In this document: piece by piece, positions 34,978 through 44,562 of the stretch
Layout of the letters: every line of letters begins with the position of its first letter
How positions within the stretch are numbered: the stretch's first letter is position 1
Made by a program: the position numbers and the translations under genes
Notes under the pieces: generated by a model
What the model was told of the DNA's origin: nothing
The model's input: only the letters and a program-made list of their open reading frames with translations
Database searches by the model: none
From: Mongoliibacter ruber
Lineage (GTDB): Bacteria > Bacteroidota > Bacteroidia > Cytophagales > Cyclobacteriaceae
Direction: 5' to 3'
NCBI RefSeq assembly: GCF_003003005.1
Contig: NZ_PVTR01000013.1
Coordinates: 43,663 to 107,662, forward strand
DNA length: 64,000 nucleotides

Positions 34978-37715
34978 GGATGCGGAGTCTTTTGATGATT
35001 ATTTTTCTTTTCCTCCTTGGGCAAAACTTATTTGCACAGGATGAAGCCCAGAGGTTCAATGCCATGTATCCCGGGATTACCTTCCCAAGGTTTGCTCGAC
35101 TTATTGAGTCACAGAGTGATTACCACTTTTACTTTCTAGAGAAAGACATCGCTGATATCCAAGTCAACATCAGTGCTTCTGACAATACTTTGCCACAAAT
35201 GCTTCAGGCCATTTTCGAAGGCACTGAGCTCAAGTTCAGTATAGATCAAGAGAAAAGGGTTTTTGTTAGTAAAAACCAAGCGTTGAGCGTGTCGTTACGT
35301 CCTGACTTTTTCACTTTTGCCCAAGAAGGCGATGGGGATGATGGCCTAGGTAGGCAAAAAGATATTGCTAGGGAGTTTTCCAGAAATAAACTGTATGTAA
35401 TAGGAAGTCCAAGCACCAAAAAAGAAGCCGTTTTAAGAGGGAAAATAACAGGTTTGGACACTGGAGACCCTGTTTTTGGGGCGGTGATTTTTGAAAGGAT
35501 AAACTACACCCGTGCCATTGCCAATGAAGAGGGTGAGTATGCTATTACCCTTCCTGTAGGGCGACATACGCTTTTCATCCAAAATCTGGGAGGCTTTATA
35601 GAACAAAGGCAAATCAGTCTCCAAGGTGATGGGCTTCTGGACATTTCGATAGAAGAGAACATCATTTCTTTGGATGAAGTCACGATCAGTTCTGAGAAAA
35701 TGACAAATATCGCCCGACCTGAAATGGGCGTTCAATCACTCAATATCCAATCCATGCGCAAGCTCCCTGCAGTATTGGGAGAAGTGGATGTCATCCGCAG
35801 CATCTTGACCTTACCTGGAGTGCAGACTGTTGGAGAAGCCTCTGTAGGCTTCAATGTGCGCGGAGGTGCTGCCGATCAAAACCTGATTTTGATGAATCAT
35901 GCCACCATTTACAACCCTTCTCACCTATTCGGTCTCTTTTCAGCCTTCAATCCGGACATGGTGGAATCAGTCGAATTATACAAAGCTGGAATTCCCGTAC
36001 AATATGGCGGAAGGTTATCTTCTGTGCTTGAAGTCAACTCAAAATATGGGAATCCGGACAAAATCCAAGTCGCGGGCGGCATAGGCTTGATGACCAGCCG
36101 ATTGACCGTAGAAGGCCCTATCGGTGAGAATACCACATTTATGATTGGGGGAAGGACGACCTACTCCGATTGGATTTTGGATCTCTTGGAAGAAAATACA
36201 GACTTCAATGATGCCAGGGCCTCATTTTATGACTTCAATTTCAATATCTCTCATCAATTGAATGAAAAAAATATCATCCGGCTGAATACCTATACCAGCA
36301 GGGATAACTTCCGATTTGATAGGGACACTACTTTTCTCTATGAAAACAGAAATATCAACTTGTCATGGACTCATTACCTCAATGAGAAAACAGAAGCAGA
36401 ACTGGTAGTGGGAAGAGATATGTACAGTTTTGACATAGAAGGGCGGGACAACCCAAGCAATGCCTATGACTTTGGGTACAATATCCAGCAGGATTTTGCC
36501 AAAATCAACTTCAATTACGAATACAGCGATCAGCACAAACTCAATTTCGGGGTTCATAGCATCCGCTACAGGCTGCAGCCAGGGCGATTATCTCCCTCAG
36601 GTGAATCTTCCATCGTCATGGAAGAGGCCGTCAATCAGGAACAGGCTTTAGAAACTTCTTTTTTCATCGGAGATAATTTTGAAATAGATGACCGCTTGAC
36701 TGTCAATTATGGCTTGCGATGGGCTATCTACAATTACCTTGGCCCAAATACAATCAGGGAATATCAAGATGGGCTTCCCATTTCTGCTCCAAACTTGATT
36801 GCAGAAAGGAATTTTGACGGAGGCAGTATCATCAATACTTACCATGGTCCAGAATTCCGGTTGTCAGCCAGATATATACTGGACAATATTTCTTCCATAA
36901 AAGCAGGGTACAACACAGGACGACAGTTTATCCACCTGATCACCAACAATGCTGCTATAGCCCCTACCGATATCTGGAAATTGAGCGATCCCAACATCAA
37001 TCCTCAATGGGGAGATCAATTGTCAATTGGTTACTACAGAAATTTAAAGATCGATAAGTATGAATTTTCTGTAGAAGCCTACCATAGAAATCTCAGAAAT
37101 CTGATTGATTTTCGCTCTGGTGCCACTTTGATTTTGAACAATGCAGTGGAACAGGATGTACTTCGTACAGATGGAAGGGCCTATGGAGCTGAGTTTTTAT
37201 TGAAAAAAAACACAGGAAAACTCAATGGCTGGGTGAGTTATACCTATTCCAGGTCTTTGCTGAGAACTGCGGATGATGAATTGGCCGAAAAAATCAACGG
37301 AGGCAATTGGTACCCTAGCAATTTTGATCAGCCTCATAATGCTGTACTTGTGGGCAACTATGAATGGAGCAAGCGCTTCAGCACCTCCATCAATGCCAAT
37401 TATAGCACAGGTCGCCCCATAACATTACCTACCGCTCAATTCAATTATGGAGGCAATGAGCGGGTGTATTTCTCTGATCGGAATGCTTACCGCATACCAG
37501 ACTACTTCAGGATTGACCTTTCTGTAAACTTAGAAGGTAACCATAAAGTCAGAAAATTGGCACATAGTTCATGGTCCGTAGGTGTGTATAATCTTTTGGG
37601 GAGAAGAAATCCGTATTCTGTTTATTTCACTCCTGTCAATGGCGTTTTGGAAGGTTTTCAGCTTTCTATTTTCGCCCAACCTATTCCTTTCATTACTTAC
37701 AATTTCAGAATATGA
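34974..37715 (+). CDS. TonB-dependent receptor with STN and carboxypeptidase-regulatory domains
   Basis: A 913-residue outer-membrane receptor: signal peptide (1-22), an STN/secretin-TonB N-terminal domain (about 30-105), a carboxypeptidase-regulatory beta-sandwich (about 150-235, with the repeat AVLRGKITGLDTGDPV), then the plug (about 250-370) and beta barrel to the C-terminal FITYNFRI strand. The STN domain suggests contact with an anti-sigma factor, but no fecR or sigma gene is near. The substrate is unknown. It is followed by a DUF4249 lipoprotein, a common partner. Confidence 0.93.
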   Translation: MRMRSLLMIIFLFLLGQNLFAQDEAQRFNAMYPGITFPRFARLIESQSDYHFYFLEKDIADIQVNISASDNTLPQMLQAIFEGTELKFSIDQEKRVFVSKNQALSVSLRPDFFTFAQEGDGDDGLGRQKDIAREFSRNKLYVIGSPSTKKEAVLRGKITGLDTGDPVFGAVIFERINYTRAIANEEGEYAITLPVGRHTLFIQNLGGFIEQRQISLQGDGLLDISIEENIISLDEVTISSEKMTNIARPEMGVQSLNIQSMRKLPAVLGEVDVIRSILTLPGVQTVGEASVGFNVRGGAADQNLILMNHATIYNPSHLFGLFSAFNPDMVESVELYKAGIPVQYGGRLSSVLEVNSKYGNPDKIQVAGGIGLMTSRLTVEGPIGENTTFMIGGRTTYSDWILDLLEENTDFNDARASFYDFNFNISHQLNEKNIIRLNTYTSRDNFRFDRDTTFLYENRNINLSWTHYLNEKTEAELVVGRDMYSFDIEGRDNPSNAYDFGYNIQQDFAKINFNYEYSDQHKLNFGVHSIRYRLQPGRLSPSGESSIVMEEAVNQEQALETSFFIGDNFEIDDRLTVNYGLRWAIYNYLGPNTIREYQDGLPISAPNLIAERNFDGGSIINTYHGPEFRLSARYILDNISSIKAGYNTGRQFIHLITNNAAIAPTDIWKLSDPNINPQWGDQLSIGYYRNLKIDKYEFSVEAYHRNLRNLIDFRSGATLILNNAVEQDVLRTDGRAYGAEFLLKKNTGKLNGWVSYTYSRSLLRTADDELAEKINGGNWYPSNFDQPHNAVLVGNYEWSKRFSTSINANYSTGRPITLPTAQFNYGGNERVYFSDRNAYRIPDYFRIDLSVNLEGNHKVRKLAHSSWSVGVYNLLGRRNPYSVYFTPVNGVLEGFQLSIFAQPIPFITYNFRI

Positions 37716-38869
37716 GGGTAAATAACATCCTATACCGCTACTGCCTTTTTTCCCTATTGATTGTCTTGGGGTGTAGAGATCCATTTGAACCTGAAATAGT
37801 GAGTCAAGACTTGGCCCTTTTGGTCGTAGAAGGCTACATTGAAATCGACGGTGATTCAGAAATCATCCTGAGCCGGACCTCTACAGTCAGGGACACTTCC
37901 AATGTCCGAATGGTCACAGGAGCCAGGGTTTATGTCAGTCCAGAATCAGGTAACTCTTTTTGGGACTTTGATGAGGCAGAAGATCTAAATGGGCATTATT
38001 CATTCACAGGCAACTTTGAAGCAAACCAAAATTATTACCTCAATATATTACTCCCAAATGGACAAATGTATCAATCTGAGCTACTGACTCCGGTGATCAC
38101 ACCCGAAATAGAGGAATTGGGTTGGCTTCGGGATGATGGTGGCGTAGAAATTTTTGTCAGTACCCAAGGTGATACTGATGCAAAGTATTTCCTCTGGAGC
38201 TTCAATGAGGATTGGATTTTTTTTCCGGGGGTATCCTCGTTTTTGATTTATGAAGATGGCGGCGTGAGGGCAAGAACAGAGGAAGAAAGAGTGGACAGGT
38301 GTTGGGATGCTACAAGACAACCTAGGATAGTTTTGCAAAACTCAGCGAGATTTGAGGGCAACCTTATCGTAGAAAGGGAATTGGTCAGGATACCACCCCT
38401 TTCAGAAAAGTTGCAACGTCGCTACAGCATTGAAGTCATTCAAAGGGCAATTGACCAAGATGCCTTTGATTTTTGGGAGATTTTGAGAAAAAATTCTGAT
38501 GACATAGGTGGAATCTTCAGTCCATTGCCTTCATTGATCGGAGGTAATATCCATTCTATCGAAGGCAACAGTGAAGAAAATGTGATTGGCCATATCAGCA
38601 TGGGACGCTCGGCAAGAAAACGAATCTATATCGACGGAACGGATGTTTTTCCTTGGAGAGTAGAGATCCCTGAGTATGAATTTTGCAACCTGAGTCAAGA
38701 CACCATAGCTGTAAATCTTGCCAGCAGCCGCTTCCGCTCAGGACTTGAGATCCCTGCACGTGAAGTGTTTCAAGATTTCTTTTTGATTGGTTATAGGAGC
38801 GGTAGTCGTGCATGTGTGGATTGCACCCTTAGAGGATCGAATGTAAGACCTGATTTTTGGGAGGATTGA
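37712..38869 (+). CDS. DUF4249 lipoprotein
   Basis: A 385-residue lipoprotein: hydrophobic signal with the lipobox GC at about residue 21, then GFEPEI-type start, LLVVEGYIEIDGD and INYYLNILLPNGQMYQSE-like beta strands. The DUF4249 family accompanies TonB receptors of the STN/carboxypeptidase-regulatory type in Bacteroidota, where it is thought to serve as a surface or periplasmic partner. It begins 4 nt before the receptor stop. Cysteines near the end (CNLS and RACVDC) may bind a metal or form a disulfide. Confidence 0.92.
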   Translation: MRVNNILYRYCLFSLLIVLGCRDPFEPEIVSQDLALLVVEGYIEIDGDSEIILSRTSTVRDTSNVRMVTGARVYVSPESGNSFWDFDEAEDLNGHYSFTGNFEANQNYYLNILLPNGQMYQSELLTPVITPEIEELGWLRDDGGVEIFVSTQGDTDAKYFLWSFNEDWIFFPGVSSFLIYEDGGVRARTEEERVDRCWDATRQPRIVLQNSARFEGNLIVERELVRIPPLSEKLQRRYSIEVIQRAIDQDAFDFWEILRKNSDDIGGIFSPLPSLIGGNIHSIEGNSEENVIGHISMGRSARKRIYIDGTDVFPWRVEIPEYEFCNLSQDTIAVNLASSRFRSGLEIPAREVFQDFFLIGYRSGSRACVDCTLRGSNVRPDFWED

Positions 38870-38870
38870 T

Positions 38871-40484
38871 ATGAAAAAATTAATATTTGCATGCTTCTTC
38901 TTACTTCTGGCACTCAGCGTTGAGGCGCAATCATTGCCTCAAGAAGCTGTCTATGCACACCTCTCCAAAGACATAGCGGCTACAGGTGAATCAATACACT
39001 TCAAGGTCTTCATAAGAGCCAATTCACAATACTCCGATTCAAAAATCGCATACGTGGAATTGATTGACCGCACCTACCAACCTGTTTTGCAGGTTATTTT
39101 CCCTTTGGAAGATGGACAGAGTGAAAATTACCTAGACATTCCGACAAATCTCCAATCTGACCATTACTTATTCAGGGTTTACACGAGAATCAGCCCATAC
39201 TTGGGTGACTTGGGCGTTTACAACCAATTCATCACTATTATCAATCCTGAAGCTCCACCTTCAGTAGAATCGGCCTCAGCAAAGCCTTTTTCTTTCCCCT
39301 CTTCTTCAAGTAAAACTCCTCAATTCAACCTTCAACCTATTGGGACAAACAGTTCGTTTGAAATCCAACAAAACCTACTTCCACAAGCGCCCAAAACTAC
39401 ACTTTCCATTTCACTCAAAAACCCATACCTAACAGAAACGTCAAGAGGATATTTCCACAGCGAAATCTATCAGAACACCAATGCTCCAAAAAGATTAATA
39501 CCAGAACCCTTTGGGCATATTGTATATGCACGTACGATGGATACTGATATTGATACTACAGAAACATATTTTCTATCCTCACATGGCAAACAATCGGTTT
39601 TGAATTCCTCAAAACCTTCCCTAGGTGGTGATCTGTTTTTTGAATTGGGGGCATTGAAAGAATATGACTTCCTGATTGCCCAATCATCTAACCAAGACAA
39701 GCAATTGGACTTTTCTCCACAATCTCCTTTTGCCAATCTGAGTTTCAAGAATGAATTCAACTTCCCTCCTTTGGTTTTGGAGGAAAAAGACAAAGCATTT
39801 TTGCAACAGGTTATTCTTGCAGGTAGGACAGGTAGTTATTTTTTTGAGGAAGAAAAAAATGAGTTTATGCCAATTGCAACGGGTTTTGTGGCAGACAAAA
39901 TCTATAAATTGGACGATTACACTAGATTTGAAAATATAGAAGTTACCCTCAAAGAATACGTCCCTGAAGTTTTGGTAAGGCGTCAACAAAGAAAAATGAT
40001 ACTAAAAGTACAGGACAAACCTCTGGCGGCGGTATTTGAGGAGAATCCTTTGGTTTTGATTGATGCCATGCCTGTGTTTGACGTTGATCGATTGGGGAAA
40101 TTCGACCCCCAAAAAATTGAAAAGTTGGAAGTCTTATCGCGGGAGTTTTTTTTAAACAAAGACCGATTTGCCGGAGTGGTCAGCTTTATTTCCTTTGAAA
40201 ATGATTTTGGAGGTTTTGACCTACCTGAAAACTCTCTTTACCTGAACTATTGGACCATTCAGGCTGGCAAGAAATATATGTCTCCACACTTGGTCCAGCA
40301 ACCTGTTTCACCCAATATTCCTGATTTCAGGACCACTTTATATTGGGACACGGATTTTCATAAAGCAGCCGAAAGTCTCTTCTACACGTCTCATACATCA
40401 GGAAAATATGAGATGAAGCAATCTTTCATAAATGAAAAAGGTGATTGGCAATTGCAAATTGGGGAGTTTTCAGTTGGAGATTGA
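38871..40484 (+). CDS. Secreted MG2-domain protein of the receptor operon
   Basis: A 537-residue protein with a signal peptide (1-19). The first 110 residues resemble an alpha-2-macroglobulin MG2 domain (VYAHLSKDIAATGESIHFKV, a typical bacterial MG2 start). The C-terminal third has a receptor-plug-like stretch, PLVLIDAMPVFDVDRLGKFD then KIEKLEVLSREF. This MG2-plus-plug shape is found in large Bacteroidota proteins of about 800-900 residues, so this is a short version. It starts 1 nt after the DUF4249 stop. The function is unknown, probably linked to the receptor. Confidence 0.78.
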   Translation: MKKLIFACFFLLLALSVEAQSLPQEAVYAHLSKDIAATGESIHFKVFIRANSQYSDSKIAYVELIDRTYQPVLQVIFPLEDGQSENYLDIPTNLQSDHYLFRVYTRISPYLGDLGVYNQFITIINPEAPPSVESASAKPFSFPSSSSKTPQFNLQPIGTNSSFEIQQNLLPQAPKTTLSISLKNPYLTETSRGYFHSEIYQNTNAPKRLIPEPFGHIVYARTMDTDIDTTETYFLSSHGKQSVLNSSKPSLGGDLFFELGALKEYDFLIAQSSNQDKQLDFSPQSPFANLSFKNEFNFPPLVLEEKDKAFLQQVILAGRTGSYFFEEEKNEFMPIATGFVADKIYKLDDYTRFENIEVTLKEYVPEVLVRRQQRKMILKVQDKPLAAVFEENPLVLIDAMPVFDVDRLGKFDPQKIEKLEVLSREFFLNKDRFAGVVSFISFENDFGGFDLPENSLYLNYWTIQAGKKYMSPHLVQQPVSPNIPDFRTTLYWDTDFHKAAESLFYTSHTSGKYEMKQSFINEKGDWQLQIGEFSVGD

Positions 40485-40533
40485 TTGTCTGGTAAATCGT
40501 AAATGATTCTTCATCACCCTTTTCCTCCATCCA

Positions 40534-41170
40534 GACCTTCAGGGTTTTGAAATCCCCAAAGGTCAGGGACTGCCAACCTTTGAGGTCTTTTTCTGACCTC
40601 GAAGGTTTTTCTGTTGGTAATAGCAAAAACAATAAAAGGCCTATTTAATTGAAAGACCTTCGGGGCTTTGGAAACCCCAAAGGTCAGGGACTGCCAACCT
40701 TTGAGGTCTTTTTCTGACCTCGAAGGTTTTTCTGTTGGGGATAGCAAAAACAATAAAAGGCCTATTTAATTGAAAGACCTTCAGGGTTTTGGAATCCCCA
40801 AAGGTCAGGGACTGCCAACCTTTGAGGTCTTTTTCTGACCTCGAAGGTTTTTCTGTTGGGGATAGCAAAAACAATAAAAGGCCTATTTAATTGAAAGACC
40901 TTCGGGGTTTTGGAATCCCCAAAGGTCAGGGACTGCCAACCTTTGAGGTCTTTTTCTGACCTCGAAGGTTTTTCTGTTGGGGATAGCAAAAACAATAAAA
41001 GGCCTCTTTAATTGAATCACCTTCAGAGTTTTGGAAACCCCAAAGGTCAGGGACTGCCAACCTTTGAGGTCTTTTTCTGAACTCGAAGGTTTTTCTGTTG
41101 GGAATAGCAGAAACAATAAAAGGCCTCTTTAATTAAAAGACCTTCAGGGTTTTTGAAACCCCAAAGGTCA
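40534..41170. repeat. 121-bp double-hairpin tandem array, copy set 1
   Basis: Six head-to-tail units with exact 121-bp period; the GACCTTC-GGG start lies at 40534, 40655, 40776, 40897, 41018 (degenerate, TCACC) and 41139. Each full unit has two hairpins: GACCTTCGGGGTTT/AAACCCCAAAGGTC, then AACCTTTGAGGTC/GACCTCGAAGGTT, and ends with an AT-rich segment (AGCAAAAACAATAAAAGGCC). The sixth copy stops after the first hairpin. The open frames in it are not genes. Confidence 0.95.
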
Positions 41171-41321
41171 ATATCAACCCATTTTAATTCTTGTTTCTTG
41201 TCTCTAAATTTTCGCTTCTCGGCTCTTTATCCTTTACCTCTCATCCCTGTTTTTGGCGGAAAGCTTTCTTCTCTATTGACCATCATTCTGCCAAAAACAA
41301 AAAACATAAACATTTCAAAAT

Positions 41322-41376
41322 CCTAGGGTTAAAACCCTAGGCTATTATATCGGTCACCCCTGCGGGGCTTGGCTAA
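41322..41376. repeat. Dispersed element with CCTAGGGTT palindrome
   Basis: A perfect palindrome CCTAGGGTTAAAACCCTAGG (41322-41341) runs into GCTATTATATCGGTCACCCC and a GCGGGGCTT tail. A second diverged copy of the core GGCTATTAT-TCGGTCA-CCT-CGG occurs at about 57306-57340. It looks like a small palindromic intergenic repeat. The interval around it has no gene. Confidence 0.7.
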
Positions 41377-41517
41377 AATCGCTTTATTCAAGAACAAGTC
41401 TGGAAATATATGATTTGTGAAGAAAGATTTACGAGGGTCACTTGTTAGACCTCTGTTTTTCATTGTATTGATTCTTGTATCTAACCTCTCACATCACCTT
41501 TTTTATCCATCTCTCCA

Positions 41518-41670
41518 GACCTTCAGGGTTTTGAAATCCCCAAAGGTCAGGGACTGCCAACCTTTGAGGTCTTTTTCTGACCTCGAAGGTTTTTGTGTTG
41601 GGAATAGCAGAAACAATAAAAGGCCTCTTTAATTGAAAGACCTTCGGGGTTTTGGAAACCCCAAAGGTCA
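41518..41670. repeat. 121-bp double-hairpin array, copy set 2
   Basis: One full unit starting at 41518 and a truncated one at 41639 with the same 121-bp period. Its left edge (TCCAGACCTTCAGGG) and right edge (CCCCAAAGGTCAATATCAACCC) match those of the first array almost exactly. The stretch 41171-41517 between arrays has no gene; it holds repeated TTCTTGT-CTCT-type sequence and the 41322 palindrome. Confidence 0.9.
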
Positions 41671-41734
41671 ATATCAACCCATTTTAATTCTTGTCTCTTG
41701 TTTCTAAACTTCTTCCTCCTTTCCTCCCAGACTT

Positions 41735-44464
41735 CTACAATGGCAGCTTATACTCCTTAAACCTATTCCCTTCCCTAACATAAATCACATACTCATTTTG
41801 CGAAGCTACATGACGCAAATCAATGGTCCCTGTCCCACCGAGTGGTCTGGAATTGAGCAATTCACCCTTGAGGTTATAGAGAAATATAAATTCTTGATCT
41901 CTGTCCACAACCACGAAAATATTCCTATCCGCACCGAAAGAGAAGAGCTGGAAAGTTAAATTTTCGGAGAAAATATCTACAACAAATAGCTCCTTACCAT
42001 CAGGATTGAGGGCAGTTACTTTATTGAATTCATGGACTGTAAAAAGATACCTGTCATCTTTTTGATCCTTGACCAAATTGAATTTGCTTTCCCTATCAGG
42101 TCTTTCGAGCTGATTTCTGAATGCCACTTCGCCTCGTAGATTGGTGTGCACAATTTCACCATCGGAAGTAATGGTTACCACTCGGGTATCTCTTGCGCTA
42201 CCTCTTTCAACTAGGATGTAATCAGAATCAACTGCATTCCCAAGTCTAATTGGCGATCCCAGTTCGGCTTCTCCTCTCCTACTGAAGAAATACAATTCTC
42301 CGTTTGTAGCCAAACCAAGCATCCTATCCCCAACACCAGCAATTCTATGGTGCGCGGGCTTAGTAGCCAAAGGAGCATTTATTTTCAAAGGATTCCAACC
42401 ATCCAGTCCTTTACCCACTCTATCCAAAAGGAATAAATTACCTGATTCAGTACCTAAGAAATACCTGTAATCCCTATCGTTATTGTAATCTACCAAGTTG
42501 AGATGGGTGATCAGGTCACCTTCTGTGGGTTTTACAGGGAAGCCCTGTACCAAACTCCCAAGCCTGTCAACAATATAAACCTGCTCGGAAGTCGCAAATA
42601 GCATTTGAAGCTTACCATTTCGGAAGTAATCCACCTGATAAATCTGAGAAACTATTTTGCTATCTAATTCAAGGGAAAAAACAGGTTCACCGTCTGAACT
42701 CAACAGGTGGAGCACATTTTCGGTGTCCTGCACTACAAACTCGGTACTTCTATCTACAAAATTCTGAATACTTCTAGGCCCATAGACCAACATGTTTTCA
42801 AATTGTACTGACCTATTTTCACTCAAAACTACATCAGCAATTGCTTTGATTGGTTGTGGGTTGTACCCGAACTCAAGGTTTACCTGACTCCCTTTGTCTT
42901 GTTGCCTGACCTGCATCGTCATCAGATCTATAGATGTCAGTTGAGGTGCATATTTTTGGAAAAATGCTTTCCAGTTAGGAGAGCTTACCTCTACAAGGGA
43001 GCTGTAAAATTTCGGGATATTTATGGTAAAATTAAATCCCACGTTAGGGGAAATGCTTTCCAACATATTTTTGAAGGATACGGATTTCCCCCATGTATTG
43101 TCATTGAAGTAATCATCTAAATAGATTTTCATTGCCTTGCTGCTATTGGCAAAGATCAGATAGTCATCCAAAGCAGTAATATAAGTGTCAGGAAAACCTA
43201 CAAATTTCCCTTCAAACAGGTGGGCAGGAAACTCCTCAGCTACGACCACAAAAATCTCCTGATCTCTGTAATAGTCTACAGGCACCAGCGATATATCCAT
43301 TTTATCCAAACCGCTGTTGAATTCCTTCAGTAACTTAATTTGTTGCTCCGGAGATTCTGTATTGATCAAGAGAATTCTATCCTGCTGCTCTGTACCTGAT
43401 AATTCAAAAAGCATATACCCTAATTCTCCGGTTAGGTCTTCCAAAAAACCCCTTTGGATCAGGTTTTTATCAACATCTCCTTTCAGTGTGCTTTTGAATT
43501 GGAACCCTACATCCTGAATACCCTTCAATTGCCTGGGGCTTTTCAGGTTATAGTTAAAATAAACCGACGTCCTATTACTCACGAATTGGTTTACTCCTCT
43601 TCCTTGAACCCCTGTTTTATGAGAAAAATCCACTTCTTTCCCATCCACAAAAACTGCCAAACCATCCAAAATGATTTTTTCGTCAGAAAATTTCAACTCA
43701 AGATTTGCAGCTACATTACTTCTTCCAAAACTTTTGATCATATCCAAATCCTGATCTCTGGAAATGCCTTCTGCCAACCTGGCAAACCCCTGACTTGAAA
43801 CTCTAACAATACCCAATCCCTTTGTTTTTGGTTGAGCATCAAACAATTCCTTATACCTGGATTTGAAATTATCTATTCCGCTATTTTGAGAATACCTGAT
43901 AGCCTCTTCTACCAAAAATGAAGTATAGCTGATGATGAGCACATTGTTTATCAGTGTATAGCTCAGATTTCTTTCTAAGTCAAGGCTTTGAAATTCCTTG
44001 ATGGTTACATTACTGTAGTTTCGGGTATTGATTTGGGAAAGTGGTGGAATTTTACTTTCGAGATTTTCCAGAAATTCGAAGTCAGTTCCTGATCCCAATG
44101 CGATGGCATATAAAAAATCAAACTCTTCCTTCCCGATAGGATGCATGGATAAGACGAACTGATTGCCCCTGAGTGCCTTTTCCATCTCACCTTCTTGACC
44201 AAACAAACTATCTAACAGCTGTAATTGGTTTGCCGCATTTTGCAATGAAGGCATATCAGACATCCTGTCCCAAAAAGGCTGAGACATCAATTGATTCCAA
44301 GCAAATACCGGCTGCTCAGTTTCAAATACAAAAACAGCATCTGGTGCTATCAACTCCAAAGCGGATTTGTTGGAAAACTGATAATATTTTTGATAAATGT
44401 AAAATCCTCCACCCGCTACTCCAGCTAGGATGAATATAATCAACAGAACCCTTATTACTCTCAC
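41735..44464 (-). CDS. Membrane-anchored propeller protein (DUF3352-like N-terminus)
   Basis: A 909-residue protein with one N-terminal membrane anchor (residues 5-25). Residues about 35-560 resemble DUF3352 (ALELIAPDAVFVFETEQPVFAW near the start). The final 350 residues form short beta-propeller-like repeats (LLSSDGEPVFSLELD, RYFLGTESGNLFLLDRVG, ELYFFSRRGEAELG). It is probably exposed in the periplasm. The function is unknown. Both it and the converging receptor operon end at the edge of the 121-bp arrays, which may act as terminators. Confidence 0.75.
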   Translation of the reverse strand: MRVIRVLLIIFILAGVAGGGFYIYQKYYQFSNKSALELIAPDAVFVFETEQPVFAWNQLMSQPFWDRMSDMPSLQNAANQLQLLDSLFGQEGEMEKALRGNQFVLSMHPIGKEEFDFLYAIALGSGTDFEFLENLESKIPPLSQINTRNYSNVTIKEFQSLDLERNLSYTLINNVLIISYTSFLVEEAIRYSQNSGIDNFKSRYKELFDAQPKTKGLGIVRVSSQGFARLAEGISRDQDLDMIKSFGRSNVAANLELKFSDEKIILDGLAVFVDGKEVDFSHKTGVQGRGVNQFVSNRTSVYFNYNLKSPRQLKGIQDVGFQFKSTLKGDVDKNLIQRGFLEDLTGELGYMLFELSGTEQQDRILLINTESPEQQIKLLKEFNSGLDKMDISLVPVDYYRDQEIFVVVAEEFPAHLFEGKFVGFPDTYITALDDYLIFANSSKAMKIYLDDYFNDNTWGKSVSFKNMLESISPNVGFNFTINIPKFYSSLVEVSSPNWKAFFQKYAPQLTSIDLMTMQVRQQDKGSQVNLEFGYNPQPIKAIADVVLSENRSVQFENMLVYGPRSIQNFVDRSTEFVVQDTENVLHLLSSDGEPVFSLELDSKIVSQIYQVDYFRNGKLQMLFATSEQVYIVDRLGSLVQGFPVKPTEGDLITHLNLVDYNNDRDYRYFLGTESGNLFLLDRVGKGLDGWNPLKINAPLATKPAHHRIAGVGDRMLGLATNGELYFFSRRGEAELGSPIRLGNAVDSDYILVERGSARDTRVVTITSDGEIVHTNLRGEVAFRNQLERPDRESKFNLVKDQKDDRYLFTVHEFNKVTALNPDGKELFVVDIFSENLTFQLFSFGADRNIFVVVDRDQEFIFLYNLKGELLNSRPLGGTGTIDLRHVASQNEYVIYVREGNRFKEYKLPL

Positions 44465-44515
44465 AGACCTTGCAAACTTGTTATGTTAAATCAGATGTAA
44501 AAAAATAAAAAAAGC

Positions 44516-44546
44516 AAAAAATCCCGACCTTAGGCCGGGATTTTAT
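44516..44546 (-). terminator. Terminator of mdh
   Basis: The arms AATCCCGGCC and GGTCGGGATT have a 4-nt TAAG loop and are followed on the minus strand by a T-run (TTTTTTG). It sits about 20 nt after the mdh stop. Confidence 0.85.
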
Positions 44547-44562
44547 TTGTTTCCGGTTGCAA

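Noticed and set aside
31284..41670. The two tandem arrays as CRISPR
   Set aside because: The 38-bp units have no unique spacers between them, the 121-bp units are contiguous with palindromic structure, and no cas genes are present.
40426..41677. Near-identical small minus-strand frames (TEKPSRSEKDLKGWQ)
   Set aside because: They come from the 121-bp repeat and overlap each other at the repeat period; no start context or conservation of function.
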